NCBI RefSeq assembly: GCF_001894985.1
Contig: NZ_BCXG01000024.1
Location: 18,129 to 82,128, forward strand
Source of the DNA: Rhodococcus tukisamuensis NBRC 100609
GTDB taxonomy: Bacteria; Actinomycetota; Actinomycetes; Mycobacteriales; Mycobacteriaceae
Reading direction: 5' to 3'
DNA length: 64,000 nt
This document shows positions 7,173-15,122 of the stretch, piece by piece. The notes beneath the pieces were generated by a model, which saw only the letters and a list, made by a program, of their open reading frames with translations, had not been told where the DNA came from and ran no database searches. The position numbers were made by a program, and so were the translations under genes. Positions within the stretch are counted from its first letter, which is position 1, and every line of letters begins with the position of its first letter.

Positions 7173-8195
7173 CTAGCGCCGGTTCGGTTCGGGCCGACGC
7201 ACATCTGGCTGCCCGACCACTGGGTCGTTCGGATGCAAACGTCGCTGCAAGAGTGAGAGACCCTCGGGATGGAGAGTTCCACGGAAGACGTGGCAGGCCC
7301 AGTCGAAGTCGGCAGTGGACCACGCGGCGGCCGCTTCCCCGTACCAGGCGAGGTTCCAAGGTTCGCTCGACCGTGGGCGTCGGGCCATGTATCCGTCGCC
7401 TTCGCCGCCGCCGAAACCTGCGCTGAACGCGCCGGTCGCCTCGTCATCGATCCTGATCCACTGGGGGGTCAAATCGTGGAGGACGGGGACGTGTAGGTCT
7501 GCGGCGGAAACGTTCTCGCGGAACCAGTCGTAGGTCTGTCGGCGCCTGGTCTCGGCCGCGGCCACCATCTTCCCCCGGGAGTCGTCGTCGGTCTCGATAG
7601 GCCCGTTCCAGGTGAAGACGGCGGGGTCGGCCGGAGCGCCGAATGTTGCCTGTTCGAACGCCGCTCCGTCGATTCCGTCACCGGTGTGCTCGGCGAGTAC
7701 CGCGCCGGAGTCGGCGTCGACGATCAGTCGCACGGACGGTTTGTCAGGTCTGCGCGGAGCCAGCTCAACGGACCAGCATGGGCGGCCGAGGAACTCGACG
7801 TCCTCGACGGGGCGGGTTGGGCGGGCATAGTTCCCCCGTACCCAGTGCCCGGTCGGTGGTGTGATCAACAACTGTTTGCCCGGGCCCGCGATATGCACAC
7901 GTTCGAGGGGGGTCCGTCGTGGCCGTGACGGGTCATCATGGAAGTGCCACGCCGTTTCCCCGTCAGTGAGGAATACCAGTTCGCCGGTTAGCGCCTCTAC
8001 GCGCGTCTTCCGGCCGGCCCGGATCACCCGGACACCATCGGGGTCAAGTCCCACGACCACGGGTTTCTCGCCGTAGCTGATGGTGGGCACCTTGATGGGT
8101 TCGTCGGAGTTGTGATGGGTCCGCACGATTCCATCGACTGGGGTCGTGGGGCCGTCGACCATTGTGACGAGAACTTGTATCCAGGCAGTAGTCAT
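7173..8195 (-). CDS. Hypothetical protein, LolA/RseB-like in character
   Basis: The 340-residue product has no signal peptide or membrane segment. The ATG at 8195 follows TAAGGA, a good ribosome site. The middle part (GRPCWSVELAP followed by VRLIVDADSGAVLAEHTGDG) reads like the lipoprotein-carrier or RseB-like beta fold seen in some actinobacterial sigma-factor-associated proteins. The likeness is weak and the cytoplasmic location is odd for that fold. The C-terminal part is Trp-rich. Treat it as an unknown accessory gene. Confidence 0.65.
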   Translation of the reverse strand: MTTAWIQVLVTMVDGPTTPVDGIVRTHHNSDEPIKVPTISYGEKPVVVGLDPDGVRVIRAGRKTRVEALTGELVFLTDGETAWHFHDDPSRPRRTPLERVHIAGPGKQLLITPPTGHWVRGNYARPTRPVEDVEFLGRPCWSVELAPRRPDKPSVRLIVDADSGAVLAEHTGDGIDGAAFEQATFGAPADPAVFTWNGPIETDDDSRGKMVAAAETRRRQTYDWFRENVSAADLHVPVLHDLTPQWIRIDDEATGAFSAGFGGGEGDGYMARRPRSSEPWNLAWYGEAAAAWSTADFDWACHVFRGTLHPEGLSLLQRRLHPNDPVVGQPDVRRPEPNRR

Positions 8196-8350
8196 ATTGT
8201 CCTTACCCTTTGTGCTACCGAGTCATATTGTGCGCAAAGCCTCTTAGTTGAGCAGCAAACGGGAGTCGTTGACGCTTGGCGAGTCACACAGCCGATGGTC
8301 GCCGCCATCCGAGGTCGTCCTGAAATCGTTCGTTTCCCGGACATGAAAGG

Positions 8351-8452
8351 GTGCCGCGATCACCTTCTCCACACAACCGACGTCGTCGAAACCGCCGACA
8401 GCACCCCTCGTCGTTGGCACCACCTGACGCCGCCACATCGCCGCGAGTCACA
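8351..8452 (+). repeat. Long inverted repeat, left arm
   Basis: The arm matches the reverse complement of 10697-10810 across its length, apart from scattered substitutions and a 12-base gap near its 3' end. Read in one frame both arms encode RDHLLHTTDVVETA, so they look like duplicated 3' ends of one lost gene plus the dispersed repeat that follows it. Confidence 0.7.
8429..8452 (+). repeat. Dispersed 3'-end repeat, copy 3 (shortened)
   Basis: It keeps GCCGCCACATCGCCGCGAGT and the final CACA of the consensus and lies at the inner end of the long inverted-repeat arm. Confidence 0.65.
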
Positions 8453-8884
8453 GCGGAGGGCCTCATAAGGAAACGATTTTCGGTCGAGTTAGTCGACAAA
8501 AGATAACGATGGGTTTCCGACACGGATTGTGACTTACGGATCTAGACGCCGCCCGAGCCGGCACCGCCACCGCCCGAACTGAAAGATAATATCGGTCCAC
8601 GAGTCCCGTCCGGATGCCGCGGCGAGAGGCAGGAGTAGTCGCTGGGCTTCCGGTCCCCCATGAGGTCGCAGAGATTCAACCGTCGAATCCAAGACCTGAT
8701 TCGACCTCGCATCCCGGCAGGTCGTTCAACGAACCCGACTCCGGGGATCGGTTCCGATCGCACGTAGTGCTCCATACCTGATGGTAGCTCCCGCTCCCTG
8801 TTCGACGGGACCCGCGATCCGTGCACGGCCGGATTGGGAAGAGCCGTTGGTGCATCCCTCCTTTAGAACGCCAAGGAACGACGC

Positions 8885-8916
8885 GAGAACGCCGCCATCT
8901 ATTGCCGCGAGTCACA
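8885..8916 (+). repeat. Dispersed 3'-end repeat, copy 4
   Basis: GAGAACGCCGCCATCTATTG followed by CCGCGAGTCACA matches the consensus with three or four changes. It lies about 95 bases upstream of the small membrane protein gene at 9010. Confidence 0.7.
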
Positions 8917-9009
8917 GGCGACGTCGCGGGAAACTGGCAGTGCACAACTTCCAGGCATGTTGGTTGGTACCGTGCTTGCGCACGCAGGGAGGGGCTGCAT
9001 AGGGGGGAA

Positions 9010-9150
9010 ATGGCAGGTGTTATCGCGGTTATCGTCGGGTTCTTCATCATCCTGAGCCTGGCAGTTGCAGTGATGGAACGGCTGGACCGGCGAGATGGCG
9101 GGGATCCCAATGAGCTGGATCCAGGTCCGCCTGTTTCGATCGACGACTGA
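9010..9150 (+). CDS. Small single-pass membrane protein, twin copy A (46 aa)
   Basis: The product starts with a hydrophobic helix (MAGVIAVIVGFFIILSLAVA) and ends with a charged tail (MERLDRRDGGDPNELDPGP, then a final VSIDD). A near-identical 46-residue protein is encoded at 19598-19738 on the other strand. The similarity extends about 45 bases upstream and includes the ribosome site GGGGGGAAATG and a GGTACCGT...GGGAGGG block, so promoter and gene were copied together. The function is unknown. Confidence 0.7.
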   Translation: MAGVIAVIVGFFIILSLAVAVMERLDRRDGGDPNELDPGPPVSIDD

Positions 9151-9294
9151 GGCTCGGTAGCTCAGTCGGCAGACGTCATGCTGCCGCGAGGGAAGCGACG
9201 GCTCGCACCGTCTTGTCTTTGTTGATCTGGGGAATGTTGTTGACATATCGGATGTCTAACCATGGTTCGACGCCGGCGCCGATAGCTTTGCGTA

Positions 9295-9882
9295 GTGACG
9301 GTTGAGGCGAACTGGGCCCGGATCATCCGCTGGTGCGAGCAACATGCCCCCGCGACCGCAGCGAACCTGTTGCCACCTGCCAAACCGGCAGATATTCGCG
9401 CCGCTGAGACTGCCACCGGCAGGGTCTGGTCTGAACAGTTGCGCCAGTGGTTCAGACTGCACGACGGCAGCCAGCCCGGCTTCCCGCTCTATATGCTCCC
9501 CAGATTCGCACCGATCTCCGCCGCGGCCGCCGCTGATGTTCACGGACGGATGACTCAGCTATGGCAGGACATGACCGACGATCTCGGCGGAAGTGAGATG
9601 TTGATGGCTGCGCCCGCAGGCGAGGAAGCCGGGACCTACCTACCTGCCTATATCCCGATCGGCGAGGACGGCGCCGGCGACTACCTCGTGATCGACACCC
9701 GCTCCGGGGACCGCCAGGACTGCGTGGTCGACTTCTTCGGGGAGGGCGTCGAAACCCTGACGTGGGACTCGATCGAGGCCATGCTCGACTCCACTGCGAC
9801 GGCGCTCGAGCAGGGAACGGACTGCGAGGGGTGGGTGCCGGTCATCGAGGATGGTCTACTCCGTTGGGACTTTCGGCCGTAG
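9295..9882 (+). CDS. SMI1/KNR4 (SUKH) family protein
   Basis: The 195-residue product shows the SUKH pattern: a helical N-terminus (ANLLPPAKPADIRAAETATG), then LRQWFRLHDGSQPG, a loop leading to YIPIGEDGAGDYLVIDT, and WDSIEAML near the end. SUKH proteins are often immunity proteins against polymorphic or nuclease toxins. No toxin gene lies next to it, so it is an orphan immunity protein or has another role. The start is a GTG. Confidence 0.8.
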   Translation: MTVEANWARIIRWCEQHAPATAANLLPPAKPADIRAAETATGRVWSEQLRQWFRLHDGSQPGFPLYMLPRFAPISAAAAADVHGRMTQLWQDMTDDLGGSEMLMAAPAGEEAGTYLPAYIPIGEDGAGDYLVIDTRSGDRQDCVVDFFGEGVETLTWDSIEAMLDSTATALEQGTDCEGWVPVIEDGLLRWDFRP

Positions 9883-10064
9883 CGCCCCGATCAGGCGAAG
9901 AACCCTCTTGGTGCCAATTCAACTATCAGCTCGGGTCATAACCGATACGTCCACCATTCGAGGCGTCCATCAATCGTTCGTTTCCCGGACACGAATTGGG
10001 CTGGCCGGCTGGAGGATGCCCGAACTGATAGCCAGGGGCACGTACATCCAAGGAGAATCAATTG

Positions 10065-10355
10065 ATGGAAACCTTCTTTTTCGGTGCGATCGCAATCGCG
10101 GTGCTGGTCGGACTGGACCAGGCGGGACTGTGGGCCGAGCGAAGAGGGTGGGTGTACTGGCGCAAGGGCAAACGTGGGGATGCGGGAGGCGGCATGTTGG
10201 GTGTCATGGACGAACTCCTCTCGCCCGCGAAGAGTCACACTCTCGAGGAGATTGCCAACAAGCAGCACGGTCGAGTCGACGTAACCGTTGGAGACGGCGG
10301 ATGGGTCGATCTCGATGGTGGTCGGGCGCACTTGCCGGCGGTTGGTCGGCAGTAG
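10065..10355 (+). CDS. DUF6191-like small membrane protein
   Basis: The 96-residue product has an N-terminal membrane helix (FFFGAIAIAVLVGLDQAGLW), a basic loop (RGWVYWRKGKRG), then GGMLGVMDELLSPAKSHTLE and a final acidic part ending near VDLDGG. This layout matches the small actinobacterial DUF6191 proteins as I remember them. AAGGAGA, 8 bases upstream, sets the ATG at 10065 as start rather than the TTG at 10062. Confidence 0.65.
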   Translation: METFFFGAIAIAVLVGLDQAGLWAERRGWVYWRKGKRGDAGGGMLGVMDELLSPAKSHTLEEIANKQHGRVDVTVGDGGWVDLDGGRAHLPAVGRQ

Positions 10356-10467
10356 AAGGCTCCAGGTGCGTGGACGTTGCAAACCGCGGGTGTCTCCGTT
10401 CGTAACTTTCGACAGTTCATCAATCGGTCGGTTCTCGGACGTGGAGAGCGGCGCTGTCGCCGCCTCG

Positions 10468-10692
10468 TCAGTTGAGAGTTTGCTCGTCGGTTGTCAGGAG
10501 CACAGTGCCGAAGAGCTTTCCGTCGATCCATGTGATGGAGTGCGAGATGGAGACGACAACCTGGCCCTCGGCTTGCCAGGCGAGAGTGGCCGCAGTCGAG
10601 GCATGATTCGCCAGATCCACCGTCAGCTTCGCGAGGTCGTCGTAGGGACCGAGCTGGATGGTCGAGATTTCGTAGCTGTGGTCGGCGCTCAC
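10468..10692 (-). CDS. Short hypothetical protein (74 aa)
   Basis: The frame starts with GTG and encodes a natural-looking protein (YEISTIQLGPYDDLAKLTVD, then QVVVSISHSITWIDGKLFGT) with alternating strand and helix character. It starts just inside the right arm of the long inverted repeat. No family is recognised. Confidence 0.5.
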   Translation of the reverse strand: MSADHSYEISTIQLGPYDDLAKLTVDLANHASTAATLAWQAEGQVVVSISHSITWIDGKLFGTVLLTTDEQTLN

Positions 10693-10696
10693 AGAT

Positions 10697-10730
10697 TGTG
10701 ACTCGCGGCGAGAGATGGCGGCGTTCTCGC
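10697..10730 (-). repeat. Dispersed 3'-end repeat, copy 5
   Basis: Minus-strand copy, directly after the stop codon of the gene remnant in the right inverted-repeat arm. It keeps the GCGAGAACGCCGCCATC core and the GCCGCGAGTCACA end. Confidence 0.7.
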
Positions 10731-10810
10731 GGCGTCAGGTGGCGCCAACGACGAGGGTGGTGCGGGCGGTTTCGACGACGTCGGTGGTGTGGAGAAGGTG
10801 ATCGCGGCAC
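10697..10810 (-). repeat. Long inverted repeat, right arm
   Basis: This is the partner of 8351-8452 and includes a full-length dispersed repeat. It retains the C-terminal codons of a lost gene (RDHLLHTTDVVETARTTLVV, ending GAT and stop). The two arms enclose about 2.2 kb with the SUKH, DUF6191-like and two other small genes. Confidence 0.7.
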
Positions 10811-10985
10811 ACGCATCACCCGACTCGATCAGAATCCACTAGTCCACGCCGAACACGCTACGGGCGACCCCGACCAGATGATTCATGATCTGGCCGACCT
10901 GTCGCGGACGTAGGCTGACAGCATCCTTCGGCCGGCATCGGTGTTCGTGACCGGGCGCGGGCCACCAGGGCTGGGAGGTCCGTCG

Positions 10986-11399
10986 ATGAGACAACGTCAC
11001 CGTCTACGCCGAGCATCCATCGTCGCCGGTGCCGGCGCAGCACTGCTCTTCGCGGCACAACCAGCCGCCGCCGCGCCGACCGACACCGTCTTTCCTATCC
11101 CCGTGGTGTGGATCGGGCCGTCTGCCACCTACCTCTCCAATGGGGACATTGAATACGTGACGGCCAGCACCGACCCGGCGATGCCAGGCGTCACCCGATT
11201 CACCGGGACCCCCTATGCGGTTCATTGGCGAAATCTCTCGACCGGCGCAGCCGATACCGTGCTCGTCGAATGGCCGAGTGTCGAAGTCCACACCGGGTCC
11301 GGAACCGTGGTTGCCACCGTCACGCCGCCGGACTACCTGCTCGCCGAGTACTCGGGACTCACCCTCCTGACCGGCGCCGGCGCCTGGGCGGTCCCCTGA
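10986..11399 (+). CDS. Secreted protein, paralogue of 12131-12562
   Basis: The 137-residue product has a signal peptide (arginine-rich start, AGAGAALLFAAQP core, AAAA-type cleavage site). The mature part contains YAVHWRNLSTGAADTVLVEW and SGTVVATVTPPDYL, which match VHWLNLSSGAAGS and TGQVVLTVIP in the gene at 12131. The family looks like small secreted beta-sandwich proteins of mycolic-acid bacteria. The ATG at 10986 is chosen because the signal peptide begins there. Confidence 0.65.
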   Translation: MRQRHRLRRASIVAGAGAALLFAAQPAAAAPTDTVFPIPVVWIGPSATYLSNGDIEYVTASTDPAMPGVTRFTGTPYAVHWRNLSTGAADTVLVEWPSVEVHTGSGTVVATVTPPDYLLAEYSGLTLLTGAGAWAVP

Positions 11400-11401
11400 C
11401 C

Positions 11402-11463
11402 GAGAAGCTAGTGATCACCAGTAGTCCCGCCCTCGGATGCGACTTCGGCGGGCACTGCCCGTA
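11402..11463 (+). repeat. Tandem leader block, unit 1
   Basis: This block, about 20 bases before the first cysteine peptide gene, matches 11634-11695 before the second one. Shared parts include CCGCCCTCGGAT and GACTTCGGCG. In one frame it encodes EKLVITSSPALGCDFGGHCP and a stop, and the second block has the same reading with one extra base. It may be a decayed short gene or a conserved leader. Confidence 0.5.
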
Positions 11464-11482
11464 GCACCCGGAGTTGATGAAG

Positions 11483-11593
11483 ATGGACTTCCCATTGATC
11501 TACTGGCTACTTCCACCGCCCTTGTTCTCGGAGTGGACCCGTCAATGGATCGTCGACAACTGGCCGTGCTGGGCTGGCGGATACTGCCACTGA
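11483..11593 (+). CDS. Short Trp/Pro/Cys peptide, copy 1 (36 aa)
   Basis: GGAG lies about 9 bases before the ATG. The 36-residue product has a hydrophobic Trp- and Pro-rich N-terminus (MDFPLIYWLLPPPLF) and a C-terminus with two cysteines (PCWAGGYCH). A second gene 125 bases downstream has the same layout. The Cys pair could form a disulfide or bind a metal. No family is recognised. Confidence 0.5.
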   Translation: MDFPLIYWLLPPPLFSEWTRQWIVDNWPCWAGGYCH

Positions 11594-11633
11594 AAACCGT
11601 TGGGAGGTACTACCGAAACTGACAGGTTCCTTG

Positions 11634-11695
11634 GAGAAACTGGTAATCGCCAGCAGTCCCCGCCCTCGGATTTGACTTCGGCGAACACTTCCGTA
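11634..11695 (+). repeat. Tandem leader block, unit 2
   Basis: Second copy of the leader block, 23 bases before the second cysteine peptide gene. The unit of block plus peptide gene repeats with a period of about 233 bases. Confidence 0.5.
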
Positions 11696-11718
11696 ACCAA
11701 CCCCGAGAGGTGATCCAA

Positions 11719-11811
11719 ATGGACCGGACCTTCTGGCTCTTGTGGATACCAGCACCCATCCTGGAGAAGCTTCTGCCAGCTCTCCCTTGTTACTTCAACG
11801 GGAACTGCTAG
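11719..11811 (+). CDS. Short Trp/Pro/Cys peptide, copy 2 (30 aa)
   Basis: The product begins MDRTFWLLWIPAPIL and ends ALPCYFNGNC. It shares the Met-Asp start, the aromatic/Trp run followed by Pro-x-Pro, and two terminal cysteines with the copy at 11483. The paired occurrence with a conserved leader makes chance frames unlikely, although the sequences have diverged strongly. Confidence 0.5.
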   Translation: MDRTFWLLWIPAPILEKLLPALPCYFNGNC

Positions 11812-12130
11812 AACTTGGAGCGGCTGAGCCATGACGGCTCATGCACCCGATCGACGTCGTCGACCAGGGCCACAATCCCAAACGGCTGGGCCCCCGATAT
11901 CGACCCAACCCGCCACGTGACTGGTCGGGCTGGGGCAAAGCCCCGTTAGTTGTTGGTAACCACGAAGCCCTTGCCGGCAGGGAACTGGCTAGCGGGAGAC
12001 TTGATCCTATTGGGCACCGGGATAGATTCGCGTCGGGTTGTCGCCCGTGATCCCGCAGGTCAAGCCTGTCGACTGTGACGGGCGGTAGTAGAGTGACCGA
12101 ACCTGGCCCCGACTGTTCTTGGAGGTCGCC
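11812..12130. other. Intergenic stretch between peptide pair and secreted protein gene
   Basis: No gene is supported. The last 15 bases hold the TTGGAGG ribosome site of the gene at 12131. Confidence 0.4.
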
Positions 12131-12562
12131 ATGATCGATTTCATTCGCCGATCGGTCGCCTGCGCGGCCATCGTGGCCGGTTCGGTTCTGGCGACGGCGG
12201 CCGCCGCCTCCGCCGCGGTCACCGTTCCGTTCCAGGTCAACCCCGCGCCGTTCGGAAACCCGAACGGCAGCTTCGACGCTCCCGCGGTCCGCTGCGTGGC
12301 CGTGGTCGGCGAGCAGCCTGGGACGGTGACGATCACCGGCTCGGAGGAAGGCAGACGGCAAGGCAGATGGGCGTGCCAAGTCCGGGGCGACGTGCACTGG
12401 CTGAACCTGTCGAGCGGAGCCGCCGGCTCCGCCCGGATGTCGCTCGCCCAGTACGGCTACCCGGCGGCAATCCTGCCGACCGGGACCGGGCAGGTCGTCC
12501 TCACTGTCATACCCGAACCCGGCACGACCACACCGGGCTTCGTAACCGCCTACGTTCCGTAG
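12131..12562 (+). CDS. Secreted protein, paralogue of 10986-11399
   Basis: The 143-residue product has a signal peptide (residues 1-28, ending ASAA). The mature part has two cysteines and the segment VHWLNLSSGAAGSARMSL shared with the gene at 10986. A secreted beta-sandwich protein is likely; the role is unknown. GGAGG lies 6 bases before the ATG. Confidence 0.65.
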   Translation: MIDFIRRSVACAAIVAGSVLATAAAASAAVTVPFQVNPAPFGNPNGSFDAPAVRCVAVVGEQPGTVTITGSEEGRRQGRWACQVRGDVHWLNLSSGAAGSARMSLAQYGYPAAILPTGTGQVVLTVIPEPGTTTPGFVTAYVP

Positions 12563-12815
12563 ACGACGGCCCCGCGGCCCGGGGAGGGCGCGCGGGTCTC
12601 CCGCCACCAAGTGGTCGCCGGCTTCGTCGATTTCTGACGCCACGCAGGTGCCTTCGTCGTTTGGAGGTGTCCTGTTTGACGACCGTCAACCAGCACACCC
12701 GAAACCGGTTCGGGACTCGATCTCATGCAGGGGAGACGCACGCAAGCGTAGGCCTGTTTAACCGTCCTGCATGTGGGTCCTGGATAGGCAGTCTATGCCG
12801 CACTAAGGTCCTCTC

Positions 12816-13397
12816 GTGTCCGGAATCTTGGTGGGGTATGCCCGATGCTCAACTCAGGGGCAGGATCTGCGAGCGCAGCGCACAGCCCTCAAACGTCTCG
12901 GCGTCGAGCCGGAGCGGATCTACACCGACAAGGGATTCACCGGACGCAACCGCGACCGGCCCGGTCTACGGGAAGCGTTGGCTGCGTGCCGGGCCGGCGA
13001 CACCCTGATCGTGGCGAAGCTGGATCGGCTCGGGCGCTCCGCCGTTGACCTACGGTCGATCGCCGACGAGCTCGAAGGGAAGGGCCCCCGGCTGAGCATC
13101 GGCGGCTCGATCCACGACCCGGCCGACCCGACGGGGAAGCTGTTCTTCGGGATGCTGTCGTTGATGGCCGAGTTCGAGTCGGACCTCATCCGGGCCCGGA
13201 CCCGTGAGGGCATGGCCGAGGCCAAGAAGGCCGGCCGCCTCAAGCGCAAGCAACCCAAGCTGTCCGCCCTGCAACGCAAACGCCTGCTCGCGGACTACGA
13301 CTCGGGCGACTACTCCGCCGGCCAACTCTGCGAGATCAGCGGCCTGTCCCGCTCGGCGATGTACGCGACACTGCAACGGGCCCGCGACGAGTCCTGA
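12816..13397 (+). CDS. Serine recombinase (Tn3-type resolvase/invertase)
   Basis: The 193-residue product is a complete small serine recombinase. The catalytic Ser is residue 12 in VGYARCSTQGQDL, the conserved arginines include those in AKLDRLGRS, and the E-helix region EFESDLIRARTREGMAEA leads to a C-terminal helix-turn-helix (GQLCEISGLSRSAMYATL). It acts by phosphoserine strand exchange, resolving cointegrates or inverting DNA. There is no transposase next to it. Two remnants of a related gene lie at 15812 and 17052. The start is a GTG. Confidence 0.9.
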   Translation: MSGILVGYARCSTQGQDLRAQRTALKRLGVEPERIYTDKGFTGRNRDRPGLREALAACRAGDTLIVAKLDRLGRSAVDLRSIADELEGKGPRLSIGGSIHDPADPTGKLFFGMLSLMAEFESDLIRARTREGMAEAKKAGRLKRKQPKLSALQRKRLLADYDSGDYSAGQLCEISGLSRSAMYATLQRARDES

Positions 13398-13512
13398 TCG
13401 CGGCGGCGACATCGCAGGACGCGCCAGGGCGCAAGCGAGGGGCCGGCCCAGCCGGATCCACCAGATGTGACCAACGCGGTCGCAGCCGGCGAGCATGGAA
13501 GCGAGGTGACTC

Positions 13513-13695
13513 GTGACCGACAGCGGGTTGACCGAACGCGAACGGCAGCAAGCGATGAGCCGGTTCGCCGTACTGCGACCTCACCTGGAAGACGGTGTGC
13601 CGCTGACCCGCGCCGCGGCCGCGGCAGGCACTCCACTGCGGACCGCGCAACGGCCACGTGATGCGGAAGCTCGATGCGGACAACGGCTAACGTGA
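13513..13695 (+). pseudogene. N-terminal fragment of a Mu-type/DDE transposase
   Basis: The frame begins LTERERQQAMSRFAVLRPHL and continues GVPLTRAAAAAGTPLRTAQR, the usual start of actinobacterial transposases with an N-terminal helix-turn-helix and a Mu-like DDE core. Homology ends after about 48 residues and the rest of the gene is missing. Confidence 0.55.
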
Positions 13696-13734
13696 GGACA
13701 CGTTCTCGCGCCTTCCCCGACCAAGGAGTCCGAC

Positions 13735-14163
13735 ATGGCCCTGCCGATTCCCTCCGGACGGCGTACCGGTGCCTTTCTCGCTCTGGCCGCTGCAACGGTT
13801 CTGATCGGCTCGGCCCCCGCCGGTGCCGAGCCCGCCACCCCGTCGATTCCTCGCGGCTCCCTCGTGATCGTCAACGACGTGCTCGGTCCGGAGGACCCCG
13901 GCTTCTGGAACCCCGATGTCCCGGGAACCCGCGTTCTGACTCCGGTCGAGCCCGGGGTGGAGGTGTTGTGCGCAAGCGGATTCGAGCCGACGCCCGGGTG
14001 CTCGACACTCGACATGCGCGACTGGTCCTCGCCGCAGCGGGACCTCGTGTTCGTCGACGTCCCCGTGATTGGACGGCCACCACTGCGCGTGTGGATGGAC
14101 ATCATCCCCCGCTTGGATGAAGGCCCCCTGGGTCATCTGATGGAACGCCTTTTCGCTCGTTGA
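13735..14163 (+). CDS. Secreted protein of unknown function
   Basis: The 142-residue product has a signal peptide (ending PAGAEPA). The mature part has two cysteines (VLCASGFEPTPGCSTL), enough for one disulfide. AAGGAG lies 7 bases before the ATG. It resembles the other small secreted proteins of this region in size only. No family is recognised. Confidence 0.65.
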   Translation: MALPIPSGRRTGAFLALAAATVLIGSAPAGAEPATPSIPRGSLVIVNDVLGPEDPGFWNPDVPGTRVLTPVEPGVEVLCASGFEPTPGCSTLDMRDWSSPQRDLVFVDVPVIGRPPLRVWMDIIPRLDEGPLGHLMERLFAR

Positions 14164-14402
14164 CACCGGGCCACCATGCCGCAGTATTTAGCCAGTCGGC
14201 TGCGCGGATGTCCGAAGTTGTCCGCATCGGGTTCAGGTCCGTCGGGCCCGGAGGACCACCCCGCGCAGTCGTGGTCAACGTAGGTGGCAACTGTGCAGTC
14301 ACCGGCGACCGGCTTCAGCCCGCCCGCGTCGGACCCGGGGCTGGTCGCTGACCGCAAAGGCCCCAGACTGACCACCTCGCCCTGTATGCGTGTTTGGTGA
14401 GA

Positions 14403-15122
14403 TCACCCGGTTCGACCGATGACGTTCCCGTTGGCGTCGTACCCGACGAGGGTCGCCATCGGCATTCCGTCCGGCATCGGGAACCATCCGAAGAAGCGAC
14501 CTTCTACCAGCATCGTAGGGAACACTTCGCCGCTGCTGGTGTGGAGTTCGGCTCGGACGGCCTCGCCTGCGGCGGCGTCGTAGGTGAAATAGGTAAGACT
14601 GCCTGACGTTCCCACCTCACCTCCGGCGCCCTGGCCAAACGGGCCAGTGTCGACGGCCGGGCGGCAGTAGTTCATGAGTTTGGTGAAGTTCGCCGGCCCC
14701 GCCTGCTCGGTATCTGCGGCCGATTCGAATACAGGAGCGACACATCTCGTGCCGTCAGTACCTTGTGCGACGAACACGCTCATGACGGTTCCATCCGGGC
14801 CTGGGATGGCGGCGATCCGCTCGGCGGCGGCGGGGTTGACCCCGCTGCTGTCTGGGTAGGTCAACCAGCCCGAGTATGCATCGGTGAAGGCCTTCGGCAT
14901 CAACCCTGTGGCAGCGGCGACTCCGACGCCTCCCGCTGCGGTGATCGCCGCGACGACAGCGATCGCGCCGGCTCTCCGGCGACGCGCTACAGGAACCACG
15001 GGATCGGTGGAGGTTGCCATGATGCGATCGCGCGCGGTTACTTGCAGATGGTTCGGCCACAGCTCGTCGATGTGGGCATCTGGCCGAATCTGTTCAAGGG
15101 TGGTCAGCAGGTTTCTGGTCAT
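14403..15122 (-). CDS. Membrane-anchored protein encoded with an ECF sigma factor, probable anti-sigma factor
   Basis: The 239-residue product has a short cytoplasmic N-terminus (residues 1-50), one membrane helix (AIAVVAAITAAGGVGVAAAT) and an extracytoplasmic C-terminal domain with two cysteines. Its ATG overlaps the stop codon of the sigma-factor gene (ATGA), so the two are translated together. This layout is typical of anti-sigma factors, although no zinc-binding HxxxCxxC motif is visible and the domain outside the membrane is unusual. Confidence 0.65.
   Translation of the reverse strand: MTRNLLTTLEQIRPDAHIDELWPNHLQVTARDRIMATSTDPVVPVARRRRAGAIAVVAAITAAGGVGVAAATGLMPKAFTDAYSGWLTYPDSSGVNPAAAERIAAIPGPDGTVMSVFVAQGTDGTRCVAPVFESAADTEQAGPANFTKLMNYCRPAVDTGPFGQGAGGEVGTSGSLTYFTYDAAAGEAVRAELHTSSGEVFPTMLVEGRFFGWFPMPDGMPMATLVGYDANGNVIGRTG

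Larger units (their letters stand above)
8196..9009. other. Repeat-rich noncoding or decayed interval
   Basis: This interval holds one arm of a long inverted repeat (8351-8452), two copies of the dispersed 3'-end repeat and a repeat of the segment at 8324-8347, which recurs at 9972-9995 with one change. A short coding remnant (RDHLLHTTDVVETA) is visible inside the inverted-repeat arm. No intact gene is supported. Confidence 0.5.

Noticed and set aside
9152..9290. A D-arm-like stretch (GGCTCGGTAGCTCAGTCGG) with a TTCGA-like stretch further on, suggesting a tRNA
   Set aside because: The 5' and 3' parts are more than 130 bases apart, there is no anticodon arm and the acceptor halves do not pair. 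At most it is a tRNA fragment.
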